DNA from: Alphaproteobacteria bacterium
GTDB lineage: Bacteria > Pseudomonadota > Alphaproteobacteria > TMED109
Length of the DNA: 64,000 bases
Assembly: GCA_022825705.1 (NCBI GenBank)
Contig: JAJDWH010000035.1
Span: forward strand, 1-64,000
Direction of reading: 5' to 3'
The position numbers were made by a program, and so were the translations under genes. How positions within the stretch are numbered: the first letter of the stretch is position 1; every line of letters starts with the position of its first letter. Below the pieces are notes generated by a model. That model was given only the letters and a program-made list of their open reading frames with translations, did no database searches and had not been told where the DNA came from. This document shows positions 8,856 to 17,920 of this stretch, piece by piece.

Positions 8856-9188
8856 ATGAACGCAAGGAACGGCATGAGGCCGGTGCATCCCGGCGAAATC
8901 CTGCGCGGCGAACTCGACGAGCTCGGGCTGTCGGCCAATGCGCTGTCGAAGGAGCTGGGCGTCCCGGTGAACCGGGTGACGATGATCCTGAACGGCCAGC
9001 GTGGGGTGAGCGCGGACACCGCGCTGCGGCTCGCACGGTATTTCGGGACGACGCCGCAACTCTGGCTGAACCTGCAAAAGACCTGGGAGCTTCGCCAAGC
9101 GGAGATCGCGGCGGGCCGCGAGATCGCAAAGCGCGTGACGCCCCGACAGTCGGCGGCAACGGGCGCGATGACCGATGCCCGTCCCTGA
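8856..9188 (+). CDS. higA: HigA-family antitoxin
   Basis: The 110-aa protein begins with the HigA signature MRPVHPGEILRGELDELGLS and continues with an XRE helix-turn-helix (ANALSKELGVPVNRVTMILN, then GQRGVSADTALRLARYFG). It then has the aromatic WLNLQKTWELR segment found in plasmid-maintenance HigA proteins. It neutralises HigB and represses the operon. Its last 14 bases overlap the start of the mrr-like gene in another frame, so the restriction gene may be cotranscribed with the toxin-antitoxin pair. Confidence 0.88.
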   Translation: MNARNGMRPVHPGEILRGELDELGLSANALSKELGVPVNRVTMILNGQRGVSADTALRLARYFGTTPQLWLNLQKTWELRQAEIAAGREIAKRVTPRQSAATGAMTDARP

Positions 9189-10106
9189 TTTCCAGTCGCT
9201 GATGCTCCCTGCCCTCAAGGCGTTTGCCGGTGGTGGGGAGCCGCCGCTTTCGGAAGTCCGCGAACGGATCGCCGCCGCGGCAGGACTCTCGGCGGAAGAT
9301 GTCGAGGAAGTGCTCCCGAGCGGCCGGCAGGCAATCTTTGTGAACCGTGTGAGTTGGGCCGTGATCTACATGGTGCGGGCCGGGTTGCTGGAACGGGTCC
9401 GTCGCGGTGTCTATCGGCTCACGGAAGAGGGTGAACGCCTGTTGTCCCGCGCGCCCCCGCACATCGACATGAACCTCCTTGGCGAGTATCCCGATTTCGC
9501 CAAATGGAAGCAGCGGGCGAACGCTTCGCTCCCCGGCAGGGCTGCGACACCCAAACCGAACGAGGAAATCTCCTACACGCCGGAGGAGGCACTGGACCGC
9601 GCTGCGCGACAGTTGAGCAGTGCCTTGGAGGCCGACGTGCTGCATCGGGTCCGCGATGCAGCACCGGCGTTTCTCGAACGGTGGTCGTCGATTTGTTGAT
9701 CGCGATGGGCTACGGCGGCGGCGATGCTGCGATGGGCCGTGTGACCGGACGTTCCGGCGATGGTGGAATCGACGGCACGATCCGGGAGGATGCGCTCGGC
9801 TTGGACGAGGTGTACGTGCAGGCGAAGAAGTATGCGGCAGGCAATGCCGTGGGCGAAGGCGACCTGCGCAACTTCGCAGGCGCGATCGACGCTGCGGGCA
9901 CGACCAAGGGCGTGTTCGTCACCACGTCCGGCTTTACGCGCGCTGCAAAAGACTACGTGGCGCGGAGTCCCAAGCGGATCGTCCTGATCGATGGCGATGA
10001 ACTGGCACGGCTCATGGTCCTGCACGGAATCGGCGTGCGAACGCGCCTTCCACGTTACGAGGTCAAGCGGATCGACGAAGACTACTTCGATCAGGACGCG
10101 CCGTAA
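9175..10106 (+). pseudogene. mrr: Mrr-type restriction endonuclease, frameshifted
   Basis: Two frames join into one Mrr protein. The first (9175 on) opens MPVPDFQSLMLPALKAFAGG with the winged-helix Mrr_N domain and reaches AAPAFLER. The second continues VVVDLLIAMGYGG and carries the Mrr catalytic domain (GRSGDGGIDGTI, then YVQAKKY, the D...QxK form of PD-(D/E)XK), ending EVKRIDEDYFDQDAP. The join is at 9679-9681, where one base is missing; the reading frame then hits a stop at 9697. Mrr cuts methylated foreign DNA. Apart from this base the gene looks complete (about 310 codons), so a recent mutation or a sequencing error is possible. Confidence 0.85.
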
Positions 10107-10109
10107 GCC

Positions 10110-10685
10110 GTGCGCCTGTCGTGGAACGAGGTTCGCGCCCGCGCGGCCATCTTCGCCGAAGACTGGAAGGACGCAGCCTACGAGAAGGGCGAGACGCAGA
10201 GTTTCTACAACGAGTTCTTCGAGGTCTTCGGGAAGCGCCGTCGCGAGGTTGCCCGCTACGAGCAATACGTCTCCAAGCTCGACAATCGCTCCGGGTTCAT
10301 CGATCTGTTTCGGCCCGGCGTACTGATCGTCGAGCAGAAGAGCGCCGGGCGCGACCTGACGGCAGCCTACAAACAGGCCGGGGAGTATTTCGACGCGCTG
10401 CCGGAATGGGAGTGCCCGCGCTGCATCTTGGTGAGCGACTTCCAAACCTTCGATTTCCACGAACTGCAGGAGCGAGGGTCGTCGCCCATCCCTGGCGGAC
10501 TCGCACCAACATGTGCGGTGGTCCGATTTCACCTCCGGTGTGCGGCGCCGAAATCTCCGTGGCCAGAACCCAGCGCACATCGGGGCCGCCGAACCGGGCG
10601 GGCGGTTGCTCGACGCACTTGCCGACGCCGGCCATAAGGAACACGATCGGGACCGCTTCCTCTTGCGGGTCGTGCCTGCGAGACT
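10110..10685 (+). pseudogene. Remnant of an MmeI-like restriction-methyltransferase gene
   Basis: A GTG at 10110, three bases after the mrr stop, opens RLSWNEVRARAAIFAEDWKDA and continues EKGETQSFYNEFFEVFG, YVSKLDNRSGFIDLFRPG and VEQKSAGRDL. This is the N-terminal domain of MmeI-like fused restriction-modification enzymes. After ILVSDFQTFDFHELQE (about 10475) the frame breaks. A later piece in another frame, near 10570-10680, reads GRLLDALADAGHKEHDRDRFLLRV, the next conserved block of the family. The methyltransferase, target-recognition and remaining parts (about 700 residues) are gone. With mrr it formed a restriction cassette behind higBA. Confidence 0.72.
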
Positions 10686-10754
10686 CTGTTCCCGGCGTCG
10701 TACGCTACTCTGCCAGGGTAGCCCCGTGTCGTCGGTGCGGACCATCTGAAGACA

Positions 10755-11030
10755 ATGAACAACATGAATGTTTCAGCGGCCGACATCCAAGAGACGCTTC
10801 AGGCATTAAGAGGCCTTCCGACACCGGTCAGCAGTTGGCAGGTGGAGACGGGCTTCGACGCCACCGACGACCCCGCAGTCTGGGTCTGGGCGTGGCTTGA
10901 GAAGGACAAAGTTGACCGACGCTCCCTTTCTGACCTCCGTGCCAAGATTCGTGATGCGATTCACGAGCAAGTGCCTGAGCGGGTTTGGGTCTATACACGC
11001 TTCCCTCGCGCCTCCGAAATGGGCTCATAA
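10755..11030 (+). CDS. Small protein, probable partner of the HEPN-like gene
   Basis: The 91-aa soluble protein has an alpha/beta pattern: a helix (ETLQALRGLP), a strand-rich WQVETGFD and VWVWAWLE region, a helix (LRAKIRDAIHEQ) and a last strand (RVWVYTRF). I know no named family. It lacks the GSx10DxD signature of MNT nucleotidyltransferase antitoxins. The stop is three bases before the GTG of the HEPN-like gene, so the two are almost certainly cotranscribed and perhaps act as a pair. Two overlapping ATGs (10755 and 10764) are possible starts. Confidence 0.62.
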   Translation: MNNMNVSAADIQETLQALRGLPTPVSSWQVETGFDATDDPAVWVWAWLEKDKVDRRSLSDLRAKIRDAIHEQVPERVWVYTRFPRASEMGS

Positions 11031-11032
11031 CG

Positions 11033-11542
11033 GTGAGCTTACACACCGATCTGCTGAAGCAGGCCCGTCATCTGGCACGTAAGGAGCCCAAACGCCCATC
11101 GCAGGAAAGCCTTCGCCGCGCTGTGTCTGCTTCCTACTACGAGTTGTTCCACCTTCTCATTGGTGAGGCCACCCAGCTCATGCTCTCCGGTCGACGTCGT
11201 CGGCCACTGCGGCAGTCTTTGGCCCGCGCGTTTGCCCATTCGACGATGAAACGGGTGGCGCAGCAATTTGCAAACCAGAGCGTTTCAGACAAGCTTATTC
11301 ACGGCTTCAACGATGAGGCACTCGATTCCGACCTAGTCGATTTTGCTGATGCCTTCGTCGAGCTTCAACAAGCTCGGCACGAAGCAGACTACGCTCTGCA
11401 CCGTCGGTTCACTCGCAGCGAAGTGGTCGAACTCATCGACCGCGTGGATACGGCATTTCAGAACTGGACACAAATTCGAGGTTCGCTTCAAGCGGATACG
11501 TTCCTCGTGGGATTGCTCGCATTTAACCTCATGCAAGGCTGA
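11033..11542 (+). CDS. HEPN-like helical protein
   Basis: A GTG at 11033 gives 169 aa, almost entirely helical. The C-terminal half carries LQQARHEADYALHRRF, the ARHxADY pattern of HEPN-domain proteins, and ends RGSLQADTFLVGLLAFNLMQG. An upstream in-frame start at 10985 would overlap the preceding gene by 46 bases. HEPN proteins are often RNases in toxin-antitoxin or abortive-infection systems, paired with a small partner; here the 91-aa gene upstream is the candidate partner. A decayed relative lies at 24265-24461. An insertion sequence begins 8 bases after the stop. Confidence 0.65.
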   Translation: MSLHTDLLKQARHLARKEPKRPSQESLRRAVSASYYELFHLLIGEATQLMLSGRRRRPLRQSLARAFAHSTMKRVAQQFANQSVSDKLIHGFNDEALDSDLVDFADAFVELQQARHEADYALHRRFTRSEVVELIDRVDTAFQNWTQIRGSLQADTFLVGLLAFNLMQG

Positions 11543-11549
11543 CACTGAT

Positions 11550-13053
11550 ATGGATTGACCTGTCAACCTGCAACAAGATCCAGTGGTCGTGGGGCCCGTC
11601 CCGTGTCTGGGAGCCGGAGCGGCAGCGCTTGCAACGACGGTAGATCACTCTGATATCCGCGGATTGGTTACCGCCTGACCTTTCTTCGTCGTGGAGCTGC
11701 CTCCCTCTAGCGGCGTGGGTCGTCCGGGTGCGAGCCCGGCGCCACGTAGTGTCATCGAGGGTTCTCCTGACCGGCGCTGGCCGCTCCGGCTGCCAGACAC
11801 GGGCCCCGGCCCGTGTCGCGACGGCTGCTGTGACGTGGGGTGATCTCATGCGCTCGCGCGGGGCCGGACGTCGACCGTGCGGGCGATGGCCCACAGGTAG
11901 CCGGCCAACTCTCGGGCGATGGCGGTGGCGACCTTGCACGCGGGCTTCCCGGTCCGGGCGAGTGTCCGGTAGCGTCCGCACAGGCGTTTCTGCGCCTTCC
12001 AGGCGATGGCCTGGACCTCGGCGGTGGCGTGGCCGCCCTTGCGCTGCAGGTGGTCGGTCTGGCGCGCCGGGAAGCGATAGCTCCAGGCCGCTTCGACAAG
12101 CACTCGGCGGGCGTGTCCGTTGCCGGTCTTGGTGATCGCTCCCTGCCGGCGGCGCGCGCCGGACGAGTGCTCGCCGGGGATCAGGCCGAGGAAGCCCATC
12201 AGCTGCCGCGGGTGGTCGAAGCGGGTGAGGTCGCCGAGCTCGGCCGGCACGGTGACGGCGGTCAGCAGGTTGACGCTCCGCAATGCCATCAGCGCGAGTG
12301 CGACCGGGGCCAGGGACCAGCCGGGCACGGCCGTGCGGATCTGCTCATCGAGCCCCGCCACCCGGTCGCCCGCCGCGGTGACAGCGTCGACATACTCCTG
12401 GAACACGATCTGCTGGACGGGCTGGGCAAACGACTGGGCCTGCAGCCAGCGCGTGCTGCTGGGTCCACGCGCTCTTCCCCTCCCGGTAGACCCGGCCGTG
12501 GCGCAGCAGGAACGCGCTCAGGCGCTGGCGCGCCTTGAGCTGGGCAGCCTTCATGTCCTCGCGCGCCCGCGTCAGGTCGCGGATCGCCTCCTGCTCCGGA
12601 CCCGGCACCCAGACCGGGGTCAGCTCGCCGGCACGGAGCAGCCGGGCCAGCGTCAGCGCGTCGCGCCGGTCCGTCTTCACCCGCTCGCCCGGCTTGCGCG
12701 GGACCAGGCCCGGCGCGACCACACGGCAGCGATGACCCATCTCTCTCAACGTCCGGTACAGGCCGTAGCCGCAGGGGCGGGCCTCGTAGCACAACTCCAG
12801 CATCTGCCCGTTCGGGCCCAGCTTCGCCAGCAGCTTCCGCATCGCCGCCGGACGGTGCGCGATCACCCCGAACGACGTCACCTCGCCACCACGCGGACGG
12901 GCCACCGCCACCGCGATCGTCTCCTTGTGGACGTCGAGCCCCACATACGCGCTACACTTGCTCATGACCTGCCCTCCTTGAGGTGGCACTGCCTGCCTGG
13001 TCTCCACCGGGGAACGTAACCCACGGTTTCAAGGCAAGGGCAGGTCAATCCAT
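11550..13053 (-). mobile_element. IS110/IS1111-type insertion sequence
   Basis: The element is about 1504 bp. Its ends carry inverted repeats ATGGATTGACCTGTC (11550-11564) and, reversed, ATGGATTGACCTGCC (13039-13053), 14 of 15 identical. Terminal or subterminal repeats place it nearer the IS1111 subgroup than typical IS110. It holds one transposase gene, frameshifted, read leftward. About 280 bp of noncoding DNA follows the transposase at the left end. It inserted directly behind the HEPN-like gene; no target duplication is evident. Confidence 0.8.
11846..12965 (-). pseudogene. IS110-family transposase, frameshifted
   Basis: The N-terminal part starts at ATG 12965 (MSKCSAYVGLDVHKETIAVA) with the DEDD-type catalytic start of IS110 transposases, and continues KTDRRDALTLARLLRAGELTPVWVP. 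The C-terminal part in another frame has the transposase_20 signature LLTAVTVPAELGDLTRFDHPRQLMGFLGLIPGE and GNGHARRVLVEAAW. The break is near 12440-12450 (after KSAWTQQHAL), where one base too many shifts the frame; the correct continuation reads WLQAQSFAQPVQQIVFQEYV. Otherwise the protein would be full length, about 370 aa. Probably inactive, or the shift is an assembly error. Confidence 0.85.
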
Positions 13054-13231
13054 GATGTCTAGTTGGGTCTTAAGGCCTTGCCGGTGGCTCTAACCAACTT
13101 TCACAAGGAAATTGCAGGCCCATGAGAGCATGGGAAGCTTCTGTTAAGAGCCCCGAAATCTCCGAAGAACCAAGTAGTATCAGTAGATCAGATAAAGCCA
13201 GTAAGAGTTCTTGATTTAACCGGCCAAGGGG

Positions 13232-16200
13232 ATGCAGGTGAACCACAACGAGCCGGTGCCCCTCGTGCGCCGCTTTTGCCCTGCCTGTCAGTCAGGTGAC
13301 GATTCGGACGAACACGAAGTCCGGGCGCTTCTGGGGTATCCCAACTTCAAGACTTGGCGAGAAATCGACACGGGATACCGCTCCGTGATCTTGGCGGAAG
13401 CTGGAGCCGGCAAAACATTCGAAATGCTAGCCCGGGCGCGACACGTTGAGCAGCAAGGCAATCCGTCGTTCTTAATTCGCATCGAGGATATCGTCGATAC
13501 CTTCGAAGACGCGTTCGAAGTCGGAAGCGCGGAGTCGTTTGAGCAGTGGCTCGATTGCCAGAAAGAGGCTTGGTTCTATCTCGATTCCGTTGATGAGGCC
13601 AGGCTCGGCAATCCAACCTTGTTTGAGAAGGCGATCCGCCGCTTCTCCGCCAAGATTCGGTATGCACAGTTGCGAGCCCGCGTTTGTATTTCCAGCCGGC
13701 CATATGCCTGGCGCGCGAAGTCCGACCGGGAACTGGTGCTTCGATATCTGCCATTCAAGAAACCGCTGGCCGAATGCAGTGGCAAGAATCAAGAATCGAC
13801 TGAACGAACTGAGTGTCCCCGTGATGCGCTTGAGGTTCTCCTCCTGCAGCCTTTGGAAGAAGACGATATTCGAACGTTCGCTGCACACCGCTCGGCGCCA
13901 GATATCGACCGCTTGATTAGGGAGCTGGAGCGGACCAACCTAATGGGAATGGCGGGCAGACCCTTCGACTTGGAGGAGATTCTCGACAAGTGGAAAGCGC
14001 GCCGCGCACTCGGCGGCCGGAGGGAGTTGCTGCGTCACAGCGTTGGACGAAGACTCGGCGAGCCGGACCCGGACCGAAGTATCCGGCAGCCATTGAATCC
14101 GGAGAAGGCACGCATCGGCGCGCAGGCACTCGCTGCAGCGGTCGTGCTTACCGGCGTGGCCGGCATCCGCGTCCTAGACGGCGGACATGCTCGCGCCGGC
14201 ATCGATCCTCAGGCCGTCCTCATCGACTGGCAGCCGGAAGAAGTTCAACACCTTCTGGCGAGGGCCATCTTCGACGATGTGACGTACGGGTGCGTGAGAT
14301 TCCGCCAACGCGATGTTCGCGAGCTATTGGCAGCCGAATGGTTCTGCGAACTGCTGCGGAGGGGTCACTCGCGCCATGCGGTTGAAACGTTGTTCTTCCG
14401 CGAACAGTACGGGGTGGCGTTCGTTTCGCCGCGCCTGCGTGTCGTACTGCCTTGGTTGATTCTCGAGGACCATAGGTTCCGCAATCGGGCACTGGATACA
14501 GATCCCGAAATCGCGATGGAGGGTGGCGACCCCGCCCTACTGCCATTGCCGGAACGAAAGAAGATCCTTGCCGACGTCGTTGACCGAATCGCCAGCGGCG
14601 AGGATGACGGCGCCGCACGCGATAACCATGCGATCGCGCGCATTACCCAGCCCGACCTCGCTCCCGAAGCGGGTGCGCTAATCGGCAGGCATGGTGACAA
14701 CGACGATGCCATCTTCTTTCTCGGCAGGCTCGTGTGGCAGGGGGACATGGTGGAGTGCGTGCCGCCAATGATTGATCCAGCCGCCGACCCTACGCGTGGG
14801 GTGTTTGCCCGCGTTGCGGCTGCGCGGGCAGTCATGACCTGCGGGACGAATGCACATAAGGCGACGCTCTGGAACCGCCTGTGCGCCCCCCAGAGGCTTC
14901 CGCGCGAACTGCTCGCAGAACTGGTGCAGGACACTGAAGCCAATGCTGACTCCGTATCTCTGCTTCTTGAATCGATCGAGAAGCTAGCTCCGTACGAGCG
15001 CTTCCGGGTGACGGGATTGACGCTGGCCCTGCACGGTTTCATTGAGCGTTTGCCGCTACCTCTGAACACGAACATTGAGCAACCGCTTCCCATGCTGGTA
15101 GCCGGCTTCGCTGCCATCCTTCGCCGACCGCCCTTCATCAAACCGAGTGAATGCCATGTTTCAGCAGAGTTGTCTTGGCTTCTGGGGCCCGCTCTCCATG
15201 CCGTAGAGAGGCTCGTCTTGGGGCGCGCCGAAGCGGCAATGTGGGAACCCTCCCTGGCAATCTTGCTCAAGGCCCCGAGCGCTCGCCGCTGGCATGATCG
15301 TGGCATCGACGAATACAAGGACCGATTGGACGAACTGGTGCCCGCCTGGCCAGTACTAAATGACTGCCTGTTTTGGAAGGACGTGAATTCCGCCCGAATC
15401 CGGCTCGAAGACGAGGGAAGGAAACTCGACGACGATTGGCCGGTGCAGTGGCCGAAACGCTACTGGTCGTTCGGCCCTGACAGTTTTCCCCGGATACTCG
15501 AATGGCTGAGCGAGCGCGAACTGGAAGACGATCGGCTGGTCGCTCTCTCACTTGTATTCCGTGTGTACCGGGAAGCGGAGGAGCCCGCCGAATGGCTTGC
15601 ACGGCTACGCGCCTCGGTGATGAACGACTCGGTGCTGGTCGGGCGACTGAACAGACTGCTGAATCCTCCCGTGTCGAAGGAGAACCAAGAGTGGCAGCGG
15701 CAGGAGGCAGAGTGGAGGCAGGAGCGCGAGCGCCAGGGTAAGGAGGACCGAGAACAAAGGTTGGCTTGGGTAGCCAGCCTCAAGGCAGACCCGAATCTTG
15801 TTCGGAGCCCGCCCGGGCTGCAGCCAGGCGAGGTCAGCTCGGATCAATGGTGGCTCCTCGCGGAGATCGAAGGTGACGGCCTACGGACCAACCGTGCCCA
15901 AGCGGCGAATTGGCGGTCACTGATCGACGAGTTCGGAGATGACGTGGCCGTTGCCTATCGCGACGCAGCTATGGCGCACTGGCGACACTACAGACCTGGG
16001 ATCAGGTCCGAAGGGGCGGATATGCGTTCCATTCCGGCCTCCGTTGTGTTCGCCGTGGCAGGGCTTGCGATCGAGGCGAATGAAGTGGAAGGCTTCCCTG
16101 AACATCTCGGCGTGTCCGAGGTGCGCCTGGCGCTGCGATACATCGTTTGGGAACTGAACGGCTTTCCGGCTTGGTTGGAAACCATGTATCGGGCCTGCCC

Positions 16201-17563
16201 AGAAGCCGTGATGGAAGCCATCAAGGCTGAACTCTTCTGGGAGTTGGCGCACACCGAAGCCGGTCAGCCGATGCACTACATTCTGCATGACCTTGCCGTC
16301 TACGCTCCGTGGTTGCACGGTTCGCTTGTCACGCCGCTTCTGACCTGGCTCCGAGCAAGCGACCCGCCAAGCGACGATGCGCTGCGCCATATTCTCCACA
16401 TACTCAAAGGCGGTTGCTCGAATCTGGTAGAGCTTGCTGCCCTTGCCGAGGTCAAGGCCACGCAGGGGACCGTCGACGAGCATCGCCCGTATTGGTACGC
16501 CATTTGGGTCGACGTCAATCCAGACACGTGTATCGAGGCTATTGCGGACCTGCTTGCCGGGCTCGAGCGGGAGGAGAGTTCACGCATCGCGCAGATTTTC
16601 GTCACGGCGCTGATGGGCGGCCGCCATGGTATGGCCGAGGGGTACAAGTTCGGAAAGTTTCTGACGCCGAGGCACCTCAAACGCTTATATGTGCTTATGC
16701 ACGAACATATTCGTGTTAGCGAGGACGTAGACCGGGTCGGCAAAGGCATCTATTCGCCCAAACTGCGGGACTACGCCCAAGACGCCCGCAACAGGCTGTT
16801 CAAGCTGCTTTCCGACATTCCCGGTAAAGAAGCGTATATCGCGCTCGCGGAACTCATTAAGGACCATCCCAATCCGGGTCACCGGCCCTGGATGGCGAAG
16901 CGGGCCCGCCATCGTGCGCAAGCGGACGGCGACATCGAGCCGTGGACCGCCGAACAGGTCTGCGAGTTTTCTTCCTATCTCACCACCACTCCAGCAACCC
17001 AGCGCCAGCTGTTCGATTTGACGGTCGCCCGTGTAACCGATCTCAAGAACTGGCTCGAGCAGGGCGATGACAGCCCGTACCGCACTTGGCAGAGGGCGGC
17101 AGATGAGCGCGAAATCCGAAATTTGGTAGCAGGTTCGCTCAATCAGAATTGGGGCAATGCGTTCACTATCGCGCAGGAACACGAGCTCGCAAATAGCCAG
17201 CGCCTGGACATCCGGCTACAAAGCCCGAACGTCCCATTGCCGATTCCTGTAGAGCTCAAACTGCTCGACATGAAGTGGAGTGGGCCGAAGCTTTGTGAAC
17301 GTCTTCGCAACCAGCTAGCCGGCGACTACCTGCGGGAGGCAGATGAGCGCTACGGCGTGATGCTCCTAGTCTGGAAGGGTAAGAGGCCCGGGCGGCAATG
17401 GTTGATCGATGGCAAGCGGGTCGGAGTATCTGGCCTTTGTCCTGCTCTCAAGCAATATTGGGAAACCGTTTCCAACTTCTTCCCCAACGTCGCAGCCGTT
17501 GAGGTGGTCCTGATCGATTTGACGACGAGGGCACTTCGGTCTAGCAACCAACACTGCGGGTAG
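13232..17563 (+). CDS. STAND-like P-loop NTPase with C-terminal PD-(D/E)XK nuclease-like domain
   Basis: This is a single intact protein of 1443 aa. The N-terminus has a short CPAC motif (17-20) and a P-loop ATPase with Walker A AEAGAGKT (55-62), a Walker B-like WFYLDSVDE (114-122) and a sensor-like CISSRPYAW (152-160), as in NACHT/STAND proteins. Residues 400-1280 are long and mostly helical, with no clear short repeat, and would be a recognition region. The C-terminus carries E1316/E1318, D1326 (RLDIRL), E1341-x-K1343 (PVELK) and Q1361 in a helix (RNQLAGDYL), the E-D-ExK-Q order of PD-(D/E)XK nucleases. An AAGGGG site precedes ATG 13232. Its place among restriction, toxin and HEPN genes suggests phage-triggered DNA cleavage. 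Motifs are seen; function is inferred. Confidence 0.8.
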   Translation: MQVNHNEPVPLVRRFCPACQSGDDSDEHEVRALLGYPNFKTWREIDTGYRSVILAEAGAGKTFEMLARARHVEQQGNPSFLIRIEDIVDTFEDAFEVGSAESFEQWLDCQKEAWFYLDSVDEARLGNPTLFEKAIRRFSAKIRYAQLRARVCISSRPYAWRAKSDRELVLRYLPFKKPLAECSGKNQESTERTECPRDALEVLLLQPLEEDDIRTFAAHRSAPDIDRLIRELERTNLMGMAGRPFDLEEILDKWKARRALGGRRELLRHSVGRRLGEPDPDRSIRQPLNPEKARIGAQALAAAVVLTGVAGIRVLDGGHARAGIDPQAVLIDWQPEEVQHLLARAIFDDVTYGCVRFRQRDVRELLAAEWFCELLRRGHSRHAVETLFFREQYGVAFVSPRLRVVLPWLILEDHRFRNRALDTDPEIAMEGGDPALLPLPERKKILADVVDRIASGEDDGAARDNHAIARITQPDLAPEAGALIGRHGDNDDAIFFLGRLVWQGDMVECVPPMIDPAADPTRGVFARVAAARAVMTCGTNAHKATLWNRLCAPQRLPRELLAELVQDTEANADSVSLLLESIEKLAPYERFRVTGLTLALHGFIERLPLPLNTNIEQPLPMLVAGFAAILRRPPFIKPSECHVSAELSWLLGPALHAVERLVLGRAEAAMWEPSLAILLKAPSARRWHDRGIDEYKDRLDELVPAWPVLNDCLFWKDVNSARIRLEDEGRKLDDDWPVQWPKRYWSFGPDSFPRILEWLSERELEDDRLVALSLVFRVYREAEEPAEWLARLRASVMNDSVLVGRLNRLLNPPVSKENQEWQRQEAEWRQERERQGKEDREQRLAWVASLKADPNLVRSPPGLQPGEVSSDQWWLLAEIEGDGLRTNRAQAANWRSLIDEFGDDVAVAYRDAAMAHWRHYRPGIRSEGADMRSIPASVVFAVAGLAIEANEVEGFPEHLGVSEVRLALRYIVWELNGFPAWLETMYRACPEAVMEAIKAELFWELAHTEAGQPMHYILHDLAVYAPWLHGSLVTPLLTWLRASDPPSDDALRHILHILKGGCSNLVELAALAEVKATQGTVDEHRPYWYAIWVDVNPDTCIEAIADLLAGLEREESSRIAQIFVTALMGGRHGMAEGYKFGKFLTPRHLKRLYVLMHEHIRVSEDVDRVGKGIYSPKLRDYAQDARNRLFKLLSDIPGKEAYIALAELIKDHPNPGHRPWMAKRARHRAQADGDIEPWTAEQVCEFSSYLTTTPATQRQLFDLTVARVTDLKNWLEQGDDSPYRTWQRAADEREIRNLVAGSLNQNWGNAFTIAQEHELANSQRLDIRLQSPNVPLPIPVELKLLDMKWSGPKLCERLRNQLAGDYLREADERYGVMLLVWKGKRPGRQWLIDGKRVGVSGLCPALKQYWETVSNFFPNVAAVEVVLIDLTTRALRSSNQHCG

Positions 17564-17920
17564 AAGCTGGCGTGTTGCTTACCATAGGCGAACAAATGCG
17601 CTGCCATCCGCCTAGTTTTCGGAGTCTTGACCACCTTGAATTACTTCTACGCTGAACGACGGGCTGCGACTACAAGCGACAGCGTGGCGGTCGGAATCAA
17701 GACGCGGTTGCCGGTGATGGCGAGCGCGAACGATCATCGGCCTTGCGCGGGCCCGTAGGCAGATTGGTCTGGCAAGCCCCTCCCACAACTCCCGGCAGCT
17801 AGTCTTCCGCAAACGACGATGTGTGCGCTCGCGTCTACCGATTGTTAGAGGCGTTCGGCTTGGTTCTGACATCGCAAATGTACTAGCATTTCCATTGAAC
17901 TCGTCGCCGGGGAGACGTTG
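17564..17920. other. Intergenic region, no gene seen
   Basis: The stretch separates the NTPase-nuclease from the membrane coiled-coil gene. No convincing frame on either strand, no strong hairpin. A promoter for the following gene is likely here but no clear -35/-10 pair stands out. Confidence 0.5.
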
